A stretch of 64,000 bases of DNA from Trichobilharzia szidati (GCA_944472155.2 OX235271.1:100019256-100083255), one strand, 5' to 3'; counted from the stretch's first letter, positions 45,528 through 57,094 are shown. Notes: a model not told the origin generated them from the letters alone. Translations and numbers: made by a program.

Positions 45528-45572
45528 GCGCTGAAGATGTTGTCTACAAGGGAGACGACGAAAGCTTCGCAT
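45528..45572 (+). ncRNA. stem-loop with hammerhead-like boxes in PLE family C terminus
   Basis: CTGAAGA, then GTTGTCT...AGACGAC as a 7-bp stem (one G-U pair) with a 7-base loop, then GAAAGC. A second, outer pairing joins TGCG with CGCA. The same elements are in the inverted copy at 44566-44616. CTGANGA and GAAA around a stem recall a hammerhead, but one extra U before the stem and the lack of a proper stem III argue against a canonical one. The conserved hairpin itself is well supported. Confidence 0.4.
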
Positions 45573-45714
45573 TTAAATCAGCCAGCTCAGAGAACACAAC
45601 TAATTCAATGTATATATATATATATGCATATATATAATTGCTTTAATGATATTTCACTTTTGAAACCTACTACCTCATAGATATAAGAAAAGAACTTGTG
45701 CAATGTAGTAGAGT

Positions 45715-46170
45715 ATAATTCCATTGTGGATAAGATTAATTATGATAAAGTCTCACAGTGTTAAACGGTAATATTTACTGAGGACCAAGTTTCGAGCACA
45801 ATTTATTGCTCATAATTACATCAAGGTACTCATACAACTTTCGAACTTCATTTAGATAATTCCATTATTTTTTTCCTCTTTTGACTGGATTGATAGAAGT
45901 ATTTTCCATATTTCCGGTATGAGTGATGAGTCATTCCTATTGCACGTGTTGGGTGTAGACTCAATGAACAAGGATTTAGTAGTCAACCTCTCTCTGCATC
46001 TGCCTATAATACTTCTTAGAATTTTAACCCTCTCCCACCCTGTTGTGTGGTTGTCTGTTAATGCATGCAATGCAATTGCTGAGCTTGTTTCTAAATTACT
46101 TATCTTCGTGGGGTCAATCGTTCTTACCTTAGCTAAATTCTTAAGTTCCGACAATCTGACTATCACAATG
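45715..46170 (-). pseudogene. Penelope-like element tail, family B
   Basis: The minus-strand frame 46166-45852 reads VRLSELKNLAKVRTIDPTKI, SAIALHALTDNHTTGWERVK, then GRCRERLTTKSLFIESTPNT and RNDSSLIPEI. This is the second half of the GIY-YIG domain and the C-terminus, in one open frame where the 29.0-kb copy is shifted. The YIGQT core itself lies just upstream and is lost. It is followed by the terminal block at 45715-45875 shared with 28862-29016. Confidence 0.75.
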
Positions 46171-48245
46171 GAATTATTACTTCGTAGCTTATTATACTTT
46201 TATTGTTATCTGAAGAACATATATTCATGGACTGAACTCAATCGAATTGAAGGTATCTTAAGGCATATTGAATTCTTTGGATTTTATCATTCCACAAAAT
46301 ATTCTTCTCATAATCTACCTTCAAATAACTTCATAATAAAGTATGCACTAAAAATGTATGTTTAAAAAATTTGGCTTGAAGATCACTACTACTCATAATT
46401 CATTTTTCAGTCTACCGATCAGCTGCATCCGCTTATACTGGTATATGTTGAATTCCTTTATTGTCTACACACATACATCATACAATAGTTGAGTATGCGA
46501 TATGTAATTAAAATGTTTACACAAACAAAATCTAACGATATTTTACCAGAGAGAGAAAGTTATATAAAGAGAACAGATGCTGTCATTATGTGATAACATT
46601 TATCAAGCAGGACATTTTGTCTGAACGTAGAAAAAACCATAAACATCACTTGATAGCATCTTAGATATCGTTTTCTTAAAAATTCTATCGATTATTGTAA
46701 AAGACACTACTGTCTATCTTGAGCAGTCTTCAACTACTCATCTCATTCATTAGTATACACCACAGTGTTATTTAGCGTAAAACTTACTTAAATGTGTATA
46801 TAACTCATATTGAATTCTGGTTATAGCCAGTCAGGAAATGAATGTCTGAAATATTTCTAATATCCTTGTCGTTCACATGTGTCTTATCTGTTCTTCAAAG
46901 CATTTTCCTTGTATATAAAAGAGTAGACATAATTCGTCTTTTTTTTTACTTCCACATCTGATAAACAATATGGTGGTAACCTTGAAAGAAATTTATTTAA
47001 TCTAATGGAAATATATCGTCTCATCCATTTATATATGGGATTGTTAAAAAAATAATAAAAGCTAAAACTGTGGATAGGCGACATGCTGAATGAAATAATA
47101 ACGTCTGGATAAGTCGAAAACAAGAAGGAGAAAAGCGATTCACAAATTTATTGGTTTTATTTTATTTAATAAAAATCCAGGCTGATTGTTGGCAAATCGC
47201 AAAATTGCCAATGGGTAAATTAGATTTCTTATTCGATTGGGGGGAAAGGCAGAAGCTATATTCCCATGAAATCATAAACAGAACTTCGCCTTTAGACATT
47301 AGTTAGTTAGTTAGTTAGTCGGTTGGTTACTCAGTGGTAATTATTTTACATTCTCTGAGGTGTTGAATTATGATGAGGAATATTAAGGTATTTTTATTGC
47401 ATGGAAAAAATATCCTTACTTAAATATTACCCATCCTGCCTACTCGTAATTTTAGATCAGTCAGTCATACAATGGCTAGTGTTATTTCTACTGAAATGTA
47501 TAGTATTCACTGACTGGATCAAGGCAAGTAGAAGGTGACCAAATAAAAGGTTATGGCGTTCTTCTTTAATGGAACTATTCTAACTCACTGACCCCTTAGC
47601 AATTAACATTAATGTCATGCAACCGGTTCCCTTTATTAGTTTGAAGAGAGAAAGAACGAACATTAATGTATTGTCAAATTCTAAATAGATCTGGACTTTC
47701 AGAATGCACTGTCTGACTCTGCGTTACACTTTGAACTTAACAGAAATTGGCATTTAATCGATTCAGTTGGACTTTTAAAAAGCAGAGTCACATAAATATC
47801 TAGTTAGAGGGAATTACATTGGAAAGAGAATTATTGCCCCACAAGTAAATTTATTGGTAGACTTTAATTGATTATTCCATAATTGAACGATTCAGTAGTT
47901 GAAGCTAACAAAATTTAGGGTAAAATCTTTCCTTTAAGGGATCAAAGTTAATAAAACAGTTAAAGTAATTGCACAAAACTAAATGGAGAGTGACGTATCA
48001 TACCTTCACATGACAGCGAGTCACTTCAGTGGAATAATCACATGGTTGGCGGTTTGTCATGAACATATGTATATATATACACTTAGTGTGAATACGTAAT
48101 ATAAAACTAAACTGGAGTAATACAAGATACTCAAACAGGACATTACAAATATTAAGCACAATTAAATTGACATATTCATATTAATATCAAAGTACACAAT
48201 TACTTAAGGGTTAAGCTTGACCCAAATTAAGTAATATGGTCTATA
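46171..48245. other. anonymous AT-rich DNA, no gene recognised
   Basis: A (TTAG)5 run lies at about 47299-47318. TA repeats lie near 48066-48078. No coding or shared repeat noticed. Confidence 0.4.
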
Positions 48246-48249
48246 GATC

Positions 48250-48715
48250 TATCATTATTATGTTATTGTTCCTTAGGGTTCCAAGTGAAAAATACAGCTT
48301 CAACAACACATCTCGACTTCTTCCTACTCTCTGCATTCCTCCTCAGCTCGCCTCACGATTACCCAAAGTCGCTCATCTACTAATCACACCACCTCCTACA
48401 TGTCACACTCCTACCCACACCAAACTCATCGTTCACCATTCTGCCTTCACTCAAGCAAAGACCATGCACGCGATGTCATCCGATGGTCTCCTCAGTATGT
48501 GTCCGATCCCTCTCCATTTTCTTCAACACATTTCTTGAGCAAGTGGTTCTTGATTGCTTCGTAACCAGAGTTTCACGTTGCTAATTCTTTCTAACTGGCC
48601 GCCTGGTCTTCATTATGCTGCCAGTGAGGGTAGCTGTTGTTAACAGTCTGCAGCTGGTTGTTGGAAATGCGTCTTGTGAAACTTAGGCTAATTTTCCGAC
48701 GCATGTAGAATAAGT
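48250..48715 (-). mobile_element. RTE-like LINE 3'-end fragment, diverged
   Basis: The plus strand carries TATTGTTCCTTAGGGTTCCA (terminus), GCGATGTCATCCGATGGTCT, CATTTTCTTCAACACATTTC, TAACTGGCCGCCTGGTCTTC and AACAGTCTGCAGCTGG. These are the counterparts of GTGATGTCACTTGATGGTTT, CATTTCTTCCTACCTATTTG, TTCTGGCCATCTGATC and GAAGGTCTGTAG in the 58.4-kb copy. It resembles the plus-strand copy at 53.4-54.5 kb (CAGCTGCAGACTCTTAACAAC), so it belongs to the same subfamily. Confidence 0.65.
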
Positions 48716-48794
48716 GACGGATTAAACATTTTTGTTAAAAATTCGAATTTTTCTGTTTATGGTGTCTGAGATCAAAAGATTTCCAGATTGATTT

Positions 48795-48985
48795 CAGAGT
48801 GATGAATCTACACATCTACGCGTCCTATATTTCAATGATTCTTCTGCAATGTAAGTTTGCCAGTCTAGTTGTTGATTCTTATTTGAAACGAAGATGAGAT
48901 TTTCGTGTAAGCTTGATGAAAGTGCGATCAATGATTACATTAGTAGTCAGACATCCATAGGGGAAGAGAACACGTTTAGTACGTG
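48795..48985 (+). repeat. unclassified dispersed repeat X, copy 2
   Basis: Same order of blocks as at 26690-26860: TGATTCTTCTGCAATGTAAG, GTTGATTCTTATTTG, GTGTAAGCTTG, CATAGGGGAAGAGAACACG. No coding potential. Identity to any named element is unknown. Confidence 0.7.
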
Positions 48986-51900
48986 GGTATTTATTGCTAC
49001 ACTCGGAAAAATTGTATTTCCGAAAAGCGAACAGTTGAGATAAGCAAAGATTCCTTTCCAATAAGAAATGAATGCAATGTTCTAATAGGAAGGGAATTTT
49101 TTAAAACTTTTATCATAAAAGCTGTACAAAATTATATTTCTGTCCTCTACAAGTTGCCATTGGACATCTCTTAATATATTACTGATAAATCTTATCAGTA
49201 GCTCATGCCACACTATTACATTCAAATGAATGGCATTTTACTATTTTCTTGGTGTCAACTTTTAAAATTCACTGTCAAAATTAACTTTAATGTCATAACT
49301 TCCGTAAGTAAAAATAGGTAAAGTTTAGTATCCGATTCTGTTCGTTAATCCAATAGCAGTCATATTAATTTTAAATCATTTAGAGCTAAAGTTCACTGAG
49401 TAGTACTCAAACGACAAAGATGACTTGGTCAAGTGTTTACAGATAGATGGATATTGAGGCAATGATGTTTAAAGTATTCTTAAATTTTATTCTGAATTAT
49501 ATAGAGCTAATGAAACTTTGGCTTGTATTAATGGAAAGCTTGAAAATCCAAATGAATAGTGTCAGTCAAATTTTAACTTGGATCTAGTTAAAAGTAATTA
49601 TAAAATTAATTTGTCAATATAATTCTGAGTGGTAATTATTCTCCAGTATCGAATAAATCTCTTAAATAGTTAATAATGGATACATCTGTGGTGAGAAATT
49701 TATCATCCTACAAATCTATGCAGACATCAGTTTAAACAAACAATGAGTTCTGAAAATAATTCACTTGTTTAAAAGACTAAAAATAAATCGATAGTCAGTT
49801 TCTCTTTTATGTGTCTATAACACAAACGATGACTGCTTGTTTTCCCCTCCCTACTCCTTACTTTGTGTGATAGTAGTTTAATATAGACATCTATCTTAGA
49901 GACAGAGAAACTGTGAGCTTTACACTTAACTCTTCTCTGTGCCAATTGAAAAAAAAACTTTCGACAGGTATAACTATCAAATTATCAAATGTACAGACAC
50001 TCGGAATGTTTTAACACGAGCATTTTACTAAGTCTTTTTCATATACTGAAGTGGGCTGAACGTGGACTACATGTTTCTAGGATATTTAAATGCGTTAGAA
50101 TAAATGTATCCAAATTCTGGTTCACTCACAATCCTATGTCTATTGAATAACTCAGCCACATGCCGGTTAATTTCGGTGATTGAAGTGGGCAAAACTGCAA
50201 CTGTGACAGACTTGGTATAAATTGATTGCCTTAATGAAATATCACTTCAACTCAAAATTATATCCAAAAGGCGAATTGATTGCAACTTTCTCACATGTAG
50301 TACTGGTATGATTTTACACACAGCCTACTTGGATAGGGCAGTACTAATGTTTTCACAGTTTTTGTTCATCACAATTCAAGAGAGGATTGGTTTCATTTAA
50401 GAAGATTCAACGTATCTGTACGGTGCTAAAGGTAACCAGAATGAAGTATTGACTGATAAACTTGAAGATTTTGAACAAGTTTAGGGGTGACTTAAGTCCA
50501 AAGCCCTCAGTCTATTCTGTTCCAGAGATAAATGTCAACATCAAATTACCTTGCGATGCTGAAAATAAGTAGTAGGAATTTAAAACAGAGACTAAACTTG
50601 GTCAGCCATAACACCTACTATGCAGTCTGGCCATTAAACATTGTAAAATCCAAAAACTTGTTCTACAACAAATGTCGCCAATGAACAAGTGGTTACGTCA
50701 CGCCCATGTCGTATACCACTTAGTATGCATGTATGTGGACACGCCGTAGACATGAAGATGGCTTGAGAAACACTGAGTGACTGATTACAGAGGATGCTTT
50801 CACGAGTGTTCATAGTAAAAAAATATTTGTATTCAGGCTTCGGCATGCTTTCAAAGGTACTTTATGAATTTCTATTGAATCTACAATATTTCAAGGGATA
50901 ATAGTGAAATCGAGTTTTAACATATTCAAACAATGCTTATATACATATTTATAATTTGAAACTTGAAACCGTCAGTGGTGAAAAAGTCAACTCCAGATGC
51001 TTTATACTGTCGGCAATTTCCGTATCTTTTGTGTGATTCTGTTTGTATGTCTTGAGCTTATTTTGGTCCTTTCTGTACACTAGTGCTTTTATACCCTGAC
51101 AAAATCAATTGATTGCCTTGGATATACGTCAGTACAATGCTTTTTCTGACTGGTAAGAGATCTTCCCTGTTGATGTGAGAGACAGTAGACGAATGTGGTG
51201 AATATGCCAGTATTGCTGGTTTTTTGAACGTATTTATCGTCGTAGTTTTGGAACACGGTAAAGTATTTTAGAGTTATGGTTAAGGGTAGTAAATCAGTCC
51301 ATGAGACTTTGAAATCTCACGAGAAGAAACTATTGAATCAAGTATGAAGTGTATTGAGTCTCCATCAACCTGAAGAACTTCTTGGAAAAACTTCTAATTA
51401 ATTATGACATATATATAATAAAAATTTATGAAGATTCTCGGTGTTGGTCTGATTTGAGTTTCCAAGATTTCAGATGCCCTTGGTCCGATGACTGAAGATT
51501 ATTCATATTAGAACAGATTTACTCGATTTTCACCATTCTAAAGATTATTAATTTCAGCTGGATTAATCTTTTACTGTAAGACACTTCCTCTCTCTTTAAT
51601 TCTTTTTTTGTAGCACTTTATAATAAAGTAAATTTAACTAATTCACGTCTTCAGGGTTTCACATTAATTGTGTTGGAAGTAAAATTTATCTAGTCATATA
51701 CTTATTTGACTTGCAGCATTTGTGATATCTGCATTTTTGATTTTATAAAAGCTGTTTTATTCATCACCTGAGCTGTAAAAAAAAGGCATTTCACGAATTG
51801 ATCCTTAGTTTTGTCGTTGACTGGATTCTATCTCAGTGTGGTCATAAAGCTAGGTGACACGTTATCTCAGTGTACTTTGGTTGTTCTGGGAGCTAGTCGC

Positions 51901-52650
51901 AAAATCATGAAACGTGAAAAGTGTTATTCATATTTGGTATAGATATTGCTGACTTGCTAATTAAGGGCTTATCAGAAAGACAAGACAAATGAGGCATTCT
52001 GCAGACTGCTGCCAACCACATAACATCAAAATTATTTAAAATTAATTATTAACTTCTGATCGATATTACTTGCATCGAACATAATAACAAGTCACCAACA
52101 TTTTTCTTTCTATAAGATCAGGTTCTGGTAAGTTTCACTCTGTCGATATGTGTACGTTTATGCTACCTTTGTCAGAGAAATTCATCAACACGTTTCGTTT
52201 GTTTTGTTTACTTTCCTTAAGGTGAGAATTAAAATTGTTTGTTGTTTTTAAAATATAATATTTCACTGGGTTCATCGAACAGTTGTCATGCTGAACAGAA
52301 GATAAACAGTAAGATCATCTGAGGGAATAATGAAGCTTTATAACTAGTAGTAACCATAAATTTGGGTTATACGCTCATGATTTCAAGCTTATTTTTGTAT
52401 AAAATTATCAACCCGTCTGAATGCATGAAACAATTTTTTTCAAATAACTTCCCAGCTAGTTGATTTAGTTGATGGTACTAATCTTATCAAAACCGTGAGA
52501 CACTTCGAAAATGTCTGTCAAGAAAAAGTATTAGGAAAATAAATAGAAAATGCTTCTTTTTAGTAGCCTTCGTCCATCAATTTCTTGTTTACCAAGATAA
52601 CACATACTTCTGGAAATTACTTTACCAGGTTCTACAGTAATTAAAGAATT
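48986..52650. other. anonymous AT-rich DNA, no gene recognised
   Basis: The longest featureless stretch. Frames are under 75 codons. I see no tRNA-like head, PLE block or LINE terminus. Confidence 0.4.
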
Positions 52651-52654
52651 ATTG

Positions 52655-52925
52655 CTGGCATTCACTCGTCGCTTTCAGAGTGGCACATCTTTATTCCACT
52701 TGCTTCTGTACCATCACTTTCAATTGGCTTCACAACTGCCTACAAGCTTTCATCTCCTCCTCATATGATCTTCGTCATGTTGCCATCGGATACTAACTAA
52801 TCAATTCTCATTTAAGTTACAGTGCAAAATGTGGAGGGCATATCCTTTCTCGCTAGCCGTCTGGTATTCAGCGCTAAGACAGCTGTTGGAAATCCCTTTA
52901 TCAACATGTCATTGGAAAATATTAA
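52655..52925 (-). mobile_element. RTE-like LINE 3'-end fragment, diverged
   Basis: Plus-strand blocks: CATTCACTCGTCGC, ATTCCACTTGCTTCTGTACC, AAGCTTTCATCTCCTCCTCA, TATGATCTTCGTCATGTTGCC, CTAGCCGTCTGGTATTCAGC and AAGACAGCTGTTGGAAATCC. They parallel the RTE 3' region (CATCTCCTCTTCACATGACC, GGCCATCTGATC, AGACAGCTGTTAATGAAGG) with internal deletions. Confidence 0.6.
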
Positions 52926-53433
52926 TCTATCCTAGTACAATAACCAATGAAATTGGTAAGCAAATTGCAGGTTTTTCAAGGATCAAGTAATGTAAAGTTT
53001 GTCATCCTTGTGGACTTAAGGCGAAAACGAAATATAAGACAGAAAGGAAAGGAAATGGAGCGAGATTCCTGATGGAAATATTCTTGGTGAAACATTTTAT
53101 TTTGTAGACAAATATAGTATTAAAGTAGGGAAATATTCTTTGAGAACAAAAATTTTCAGTAATTCAGCTTGATTTGTGAAATATATGCAAATTGGAGCAA
53201 AATGTTCCTAGTTAATAATTAAACAAAAGTCTAGAATATTGCACGTTTATTGAGAAAGTCTGAATATATTAGGCGGTTGAAGGTCCAAAGAACTCCGGAA
53301 CTTGGTTTCGAGCTGACTGGCACTCATCAGCAAGACATATACACAATTCAACTGGTGTTTAATGGTTCGAGTGCTTAGTTCAGAGACGTTACCACTAAAT
53401 CACTCAGGTCATTTAGCTAGTATCTAGTTATTA
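52926..53433. other. spacer with a hammerhead-like motif
   Basis: Apart from the motif at 53284-53335 I see no gene. It runs into the RTE copy on the right. Confidence 0.4.
53284..53335 (-). ncRNA. hammerhead-like motif with intact CTGATGA and GAAA boxes
   Basis: Minus strand: CTTGCTGATGAGTGCC, a loop, GCTCGAAACCAAGTTCCGG. The core boxes CTGATGA and GAAA are both complete. Stem III would be AC/GT with loop CAA, giving a GTT cleavage triplet. Helix II has a mismatch at its second pair in strict numbering, and I cannot find a convincing stem I. The pattern resembles the PLE family B terminus at 29775-29815, so it may be a PLE-derived ribozyme relic. Confidence 0.35.
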
Positions 53434-54535
53434 TTAACTTTGAAAAAGCATTCAACAGCGTTGACAGCGAAGTAAATTGGAAACTATTTCAACATTATGG
53501 AGTTCCGCAACCTCATTCAAAAACTTTATGACAATGCCACATATCAGGTGATCCACAAAGGAAGACTCAACGAAGGCCCTGAAGAGGTTAAAACAGGAGT
53601 AAGATATGACTGTCTACTATCACCGGTGATATTCTCAATTGTGGCAGACTGTAGAGAGTGAGAATACAGGAGTACGCTGGACCTGTAAGAAGACTCCAGA
53701 AGGTCTGGGTTTCGCAGACGACTTATGTTTAATGTCACACAAACTCGAAGACTTACAGAAGAAAATCAGCAAAATGACAGAAAAGGCTGGAAGCAAAGAT
53801 AGGACTTCAAGTGAACACAGAGAAAACGGAGGTGATGAAAATAACTAATCAATAAGTACCAATCACTAACACCGGAAGAAATTTAAAAAAAGCGTCACTC
53901 CTCTCACTTATCTAGACAGCATCATTTCAGCTACAGGTGACAGCAAGAATGAGGATGCCAAAAACAAGAATTTCAATGCCCAGACAGACAGTCATCAGTC
54001 TGAAGTCAGTTTGGAAGTCGTCTGCACTCATTATGAACTACAAAATGCAGACTTTCAACTCGTTCGTCAATTCTTCTACATGGGTTGGAAACTCAGCCTA
54101 CCTTTCACGAAAAGCATTTCCAACAACCAGCTGCAGACTCTTAACAACAGCTGCCTTCTCTGGAGCCATACTGAAGATCAGACGAGCAATTACAAACAGT
54201 TAGCAACAAGAAACTCTTGTTACGAAGCGATCAAGGACCTGTTGCTCAAGAAATGTGTTGGAGAAAATGGAGGTGGATTGGACACATACTGAGGAGACCG
54301 TTGGATGACATCGCGTGTCAGGTCATTGCTTGAGTGGAAGCAGAATGGTGGACGACGAGTTTAGTGTGGGTTGGAGTGTGACATATAGGAGGTGGTGTGA
54401 GTAGTAGATGAGAAACTCTGGGTAATTGTGTCGCCCCCTTAGGAGGAATGCAGAGAGCAGTATGAAGTGGAGATGTGTTGTTGAAGCCGTATGGTTCACT
54501 TGGAACCCAATGGAATAACAGTAATAATAATATTG
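53434..54535 (+). pseudogene. RTE LINE reverse transcriptase, 3' half, broken
   Basis: In order: FEKAFNSVDSEVNWKLFQHY (53440-53500, RT motif A with FNSVD for the usual FDSVD), a shift, RNLIQKLYDNATYQV, GVRYDCLLSPVIFSIVAD (53600-53650, normally GVRQGC), GLGFADDLCLMSHKLEDLQ (about 53705-53760, intact FADD), then thumb pieces ending with the family 3' end and an (AAT)n tail near 54520-54535. Stops after IVAD and several shifts break the frame. It is the only plus-strand RTE copy here that keeps the palm region. Confidence 0.8.
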
Positions 54536-54727
54536 AAAGAAGACTCCTGAGGCATCAGAAGTGCAACCGAAGGTGAAGCATACTGTACCATTTTTAAAAA
54601 TTTAAACAAGAAGTTATTATTTATTTTCATTTCAATTTTGATTTACCCGTTGAATTATTGGATAGAAGCATTGTGCCTCTGTCAACATTTCGGCTCCTTG
54701 TGCTGATGCTTCAACGATGTCCGCTGA

Positions 54728-54922
54728 TTAACTCGAAGCAATTTGGTGGACGGTGACTAGGACTGGAATCCAGGATGCGCATTCCATCCTACTTGGATTT
54801 TGACAACTGAATGTACCTGCATAGCCTAATGAGTGATGGTGTTCCCACTGAGGCTCAAACCCACTAGCCATTGTATCAGACGCCAAAGCGTTATCCACTA
54901 GACCACTTGGACCACGAGAGCC
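54728..54922 (-). mobile_element. hammerhead-type SINE, full-length layout
   Basis: Minus strand: CTCTCGTGGTCCAAGTGG, A box within GTCTAGTGGATAACGC, GTCTGATACAATGGC, B box within GTGGGTTTGAGCCTC, GGGAACACCATCACTCATT, then a damaged hammerhead (54818-54764) ending GCGCATCCTGGATTCC. The CTGATGA box reads TTGTCAA and GAAA is shifted to GGAATG, so the ribozyme is dead. This copy best shows the whole SINE order: tRNA head, linker, ribozyme. Confidence 0.75.
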
Positions 54923-55017
54923 ATCTCTTGTGCAATGGGCATCATTTATTACTATTTCCCGTCGATTGATCGGATCTGAAATTTCTGCCTCTGTTATTGC
55001 TTCAATGACAGGATGGT

Positions 55018-55065
55018 TCACAGGGTTTTGACCCCCTATGGTGTTGGTTCTTTACAAAATCAATA
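55018..55065 (+). mobile_element. tRNA-derived SINE, family C, small fragment
   Basis: ACAGGGTTTTGACCCCCTAT and GTGTTGGTTCTTTAC correspond to the B-box arm and start of the body in the 26.4-kb copy (GGGTTCGAACCCCCTGTGG, TGGGTTCGTACT). It lies immediately beside the SINE at 54728-54922. Confidence 0.35.
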
Positions 55066-55980
55066 TTAAAATGAAACGAAATTCTTACAATAGCCGAAAT
55101 CTAAAATAATAAGATGATAAATCCACTATTTACCAGTTTGAACAAAGAAAACAATGGAAAAATTGTTTGCCAATCAATTGATCATAATAAAAACTATTAA
55201 TGTTTATTAATGAAAATAGAAAAGGGTGAGAAATTTTACATGCATAGTTAACTAGTGTTAATATCCGTATCGTTTGTCGCTTGGATAATTTAGACTGTAA
55301 AATTCATGAACATTAGTAAATGTTTTATCTGATAACCTACATGAATTACACACGCACACGCACACACAATTCATATTTGTTTAGTATATTCTAACAGATT
55401 AAAAGTGTTTATGTTTTGTTTAGTTTCTCTCAAATGAAATCACTTTACACATATTTGATGTAAACTTTGTAAATTCTCATCAACTATTATCTGACATAAC
55501 TAACACATTCTCTATTACCTAATCCCATGCAGTCCAATATCCCTAAAGATATTATCCAAAAATGAGTCTTTTTATGTGCTTTTTCGATCGGGAAGAGATT
55601 ACTTTCTGTTTTATTTATAACTGGTACATAATGCATTAGTAATTTCTGTAAATTAATAATCGTTATCAATGGAATTAAATATTTTTCGGATACGACTAAT
55701 AACAAAATAGAATTAACACATTGGGAAATAAAAGAAATGCATTTTACCACCAACCAAAATCACTTAAAGAATAAGTAAAAATCAGTAAGAACTGATACAG
55801 TCGTTTCGTCCAAGTCTGGCACTCTTTAGCGGTACCTTCTAAAGAACCCGTCAGGCGTCGAACCGAAAACCTTCAGATTACAGTACTAGTGGGAATTCAG
55901 TGATTCATTCATTTAATTGCCAATAACACTGGATGTCAATCGTGCTTTACTGAGAATCCAAAAATGTTAAATTGTGTGAG
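55066..55980. other. anonymous AT-rich DNA, no gene recognised
   Basis: A CA-rich microsatellite lies at about 55349-55368. A tRNA-like B box on the minus strand (GGTTTTCGGTTCGACGCC, about 55872-55855) may be the head of another SINE. Nothing else is supported. Confidence 0.4.
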
Positions 55981-55987
55981 TCATTGG

Positions 55988-56120
55988 GTTTCAACTGAGT
56001 AGCTGGCTGGTGATGTCCTCATGTCGTTACCTTAAAGTACTGATTCCGATACTTGGAGGAGTTTTAGGTGCATACTGCTGAGGAATTTCAAATTAGAAGG
56101 AAACGACTGCCAAATGCTCC
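55988..56120 (+). mobile_element. tRNA-derived SINE, family C, diverged
   Basis: GAGTAGCTGGCTGGTGATGTCC (A-box side), TACTGATTCCGATACTTGG (B-box side) and GGTGCATACTGCTGAGGAAT (body) follow the order seen at 24915 and 26379. Confidence 0.4.
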
Positions 56121-56274
56121 TCGTTTCAGAATGATTTCAGTGTAATGACCAAAACCGATGTGTTATCATTTGAACGTTGGAAGACAATCTTCTTATCCTA
56201 CTGTAGGGCTAACCAAAGCTTCCTTGGGTTAATCACGATCCCAAAGCACTCTGACGACAGCAAAAGGGAAACTA

Positions 56275-56679
56275 TTGGCGATAAAGTTTTTGGTACCATT
56301 TAACAATAATAACGTGTTAAAACGCGAAATCACCTCGGCAATGCCGTTAAGCATCTTTCTCAAATACAGAATAAGTAGTATACAACAAAATTATTTAATC
56401 GAAATCAACCGTATGAAGTACCTGGAAATCAAGAAGAATATTTTCAACAAGTATGGAATCAAAACTCTGTCAGCAAGAATCACTCATCGAACACTTCGCA
56501 CTGACAGTCCAAGATTGAATTACCCTCGACCAACCTTCACTTCATTTGAACAAAATCAATACGTAATCAACACCATCACGCAAGAGCATATAGAAGTATT
56601 TAAATTCAGTATTACACAAGAACAAATGCAAATAATGAGGATAAAGTCAATAGGTGATATGCAAACGCCAGAACAATGA
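56275..56679 (+). CDS. unrecognised 134-codon open frame
   Basis: I do not recognise this frame. It is hydrophilic with many Asn, Ile, Gln and Thr residues, has a basic central part (MKYLEIKKNIFNKYGIKT and RITHRTLRTDSPRLNYPRP) and ends in a glutamine-rich tail. It has no signal peptide, membrane segment or familiar motif. Its length and composition stand out from the chance frames around it. It lies about 1 kb upstream of the PLE tail on the same strand, so it could be an upstream part of that element, a host exon, or chance. Confidence 0.25.
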   Translation: MAIKFLVPFNNNNVLKREITSAMPLSIFLKYRISSIQQNYLIEINRMKYLEIKKNIFNKYGIKTLSARITHRTLRTDSPRLNYPRPTFTSFEQNQYVINTITQEHIEVFKFSITQEQMQIMRIKSIGDMQTPEQ

Positions 56680-57094
56680 TATCTAGCTTAGGAGAAAAGA
56701 GGAAACTAATTACAAAGTTAGCTGAAATATACGAATAAGTATAAATATTGTAATAAGGTCGCTTAAGAGGGACTTTCCAAACAGCTGTCCCATTACAGTC
56801 AGTTTATGATTATATCTACCCTGAAATCGATCAGATCTACGTAAATCCTACACCTAAGACACATGACTCTTTTTGTATGCTTAATCAGTTTACCTCCTAT
56901 ATTATGGGTAAAAGTTCATAGGTACATTCATATGAGCAAATCAGATACTGATTTACTAGGTATTATCCACCATGTTTCTTATAAAATATGCCAAAGCAAC
57001 AAACCAAATCGCTAAACACTTACTTTTTTGAAATACGTCTACTGCTCTGTGTATGCATAAAATCTGAAGATTTCCTGATGAGTTTCAGCATAAC

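Larger units (their letters stand above)
44790..45620 (+). repeat. PLE family C terminal block, right arm, split by an RTE insertion
   Basis: The first part (44790-44900) runs from ATGACAGGAAAGTTCG to GCAGAATTTA. It is then interrupted by a 590-bp RTE fragment and resumes at 45491 with the same GCAGAATTTA, followed by AATAAAACCTGCGCTGAAGA, the GAAAGCTTCGC hairpin, and GAGAACACAACTAATTC. A colinear uninterrupted version is at about 57840-58090. Confidence 0.8.

Noticed and set aside
47299..47318. TTAG tandem repeat as telomeric sequence
   Set aside because: Only five copies, and the flatworm telomere repeat is TTAGGG; it is a simple microsatellite.
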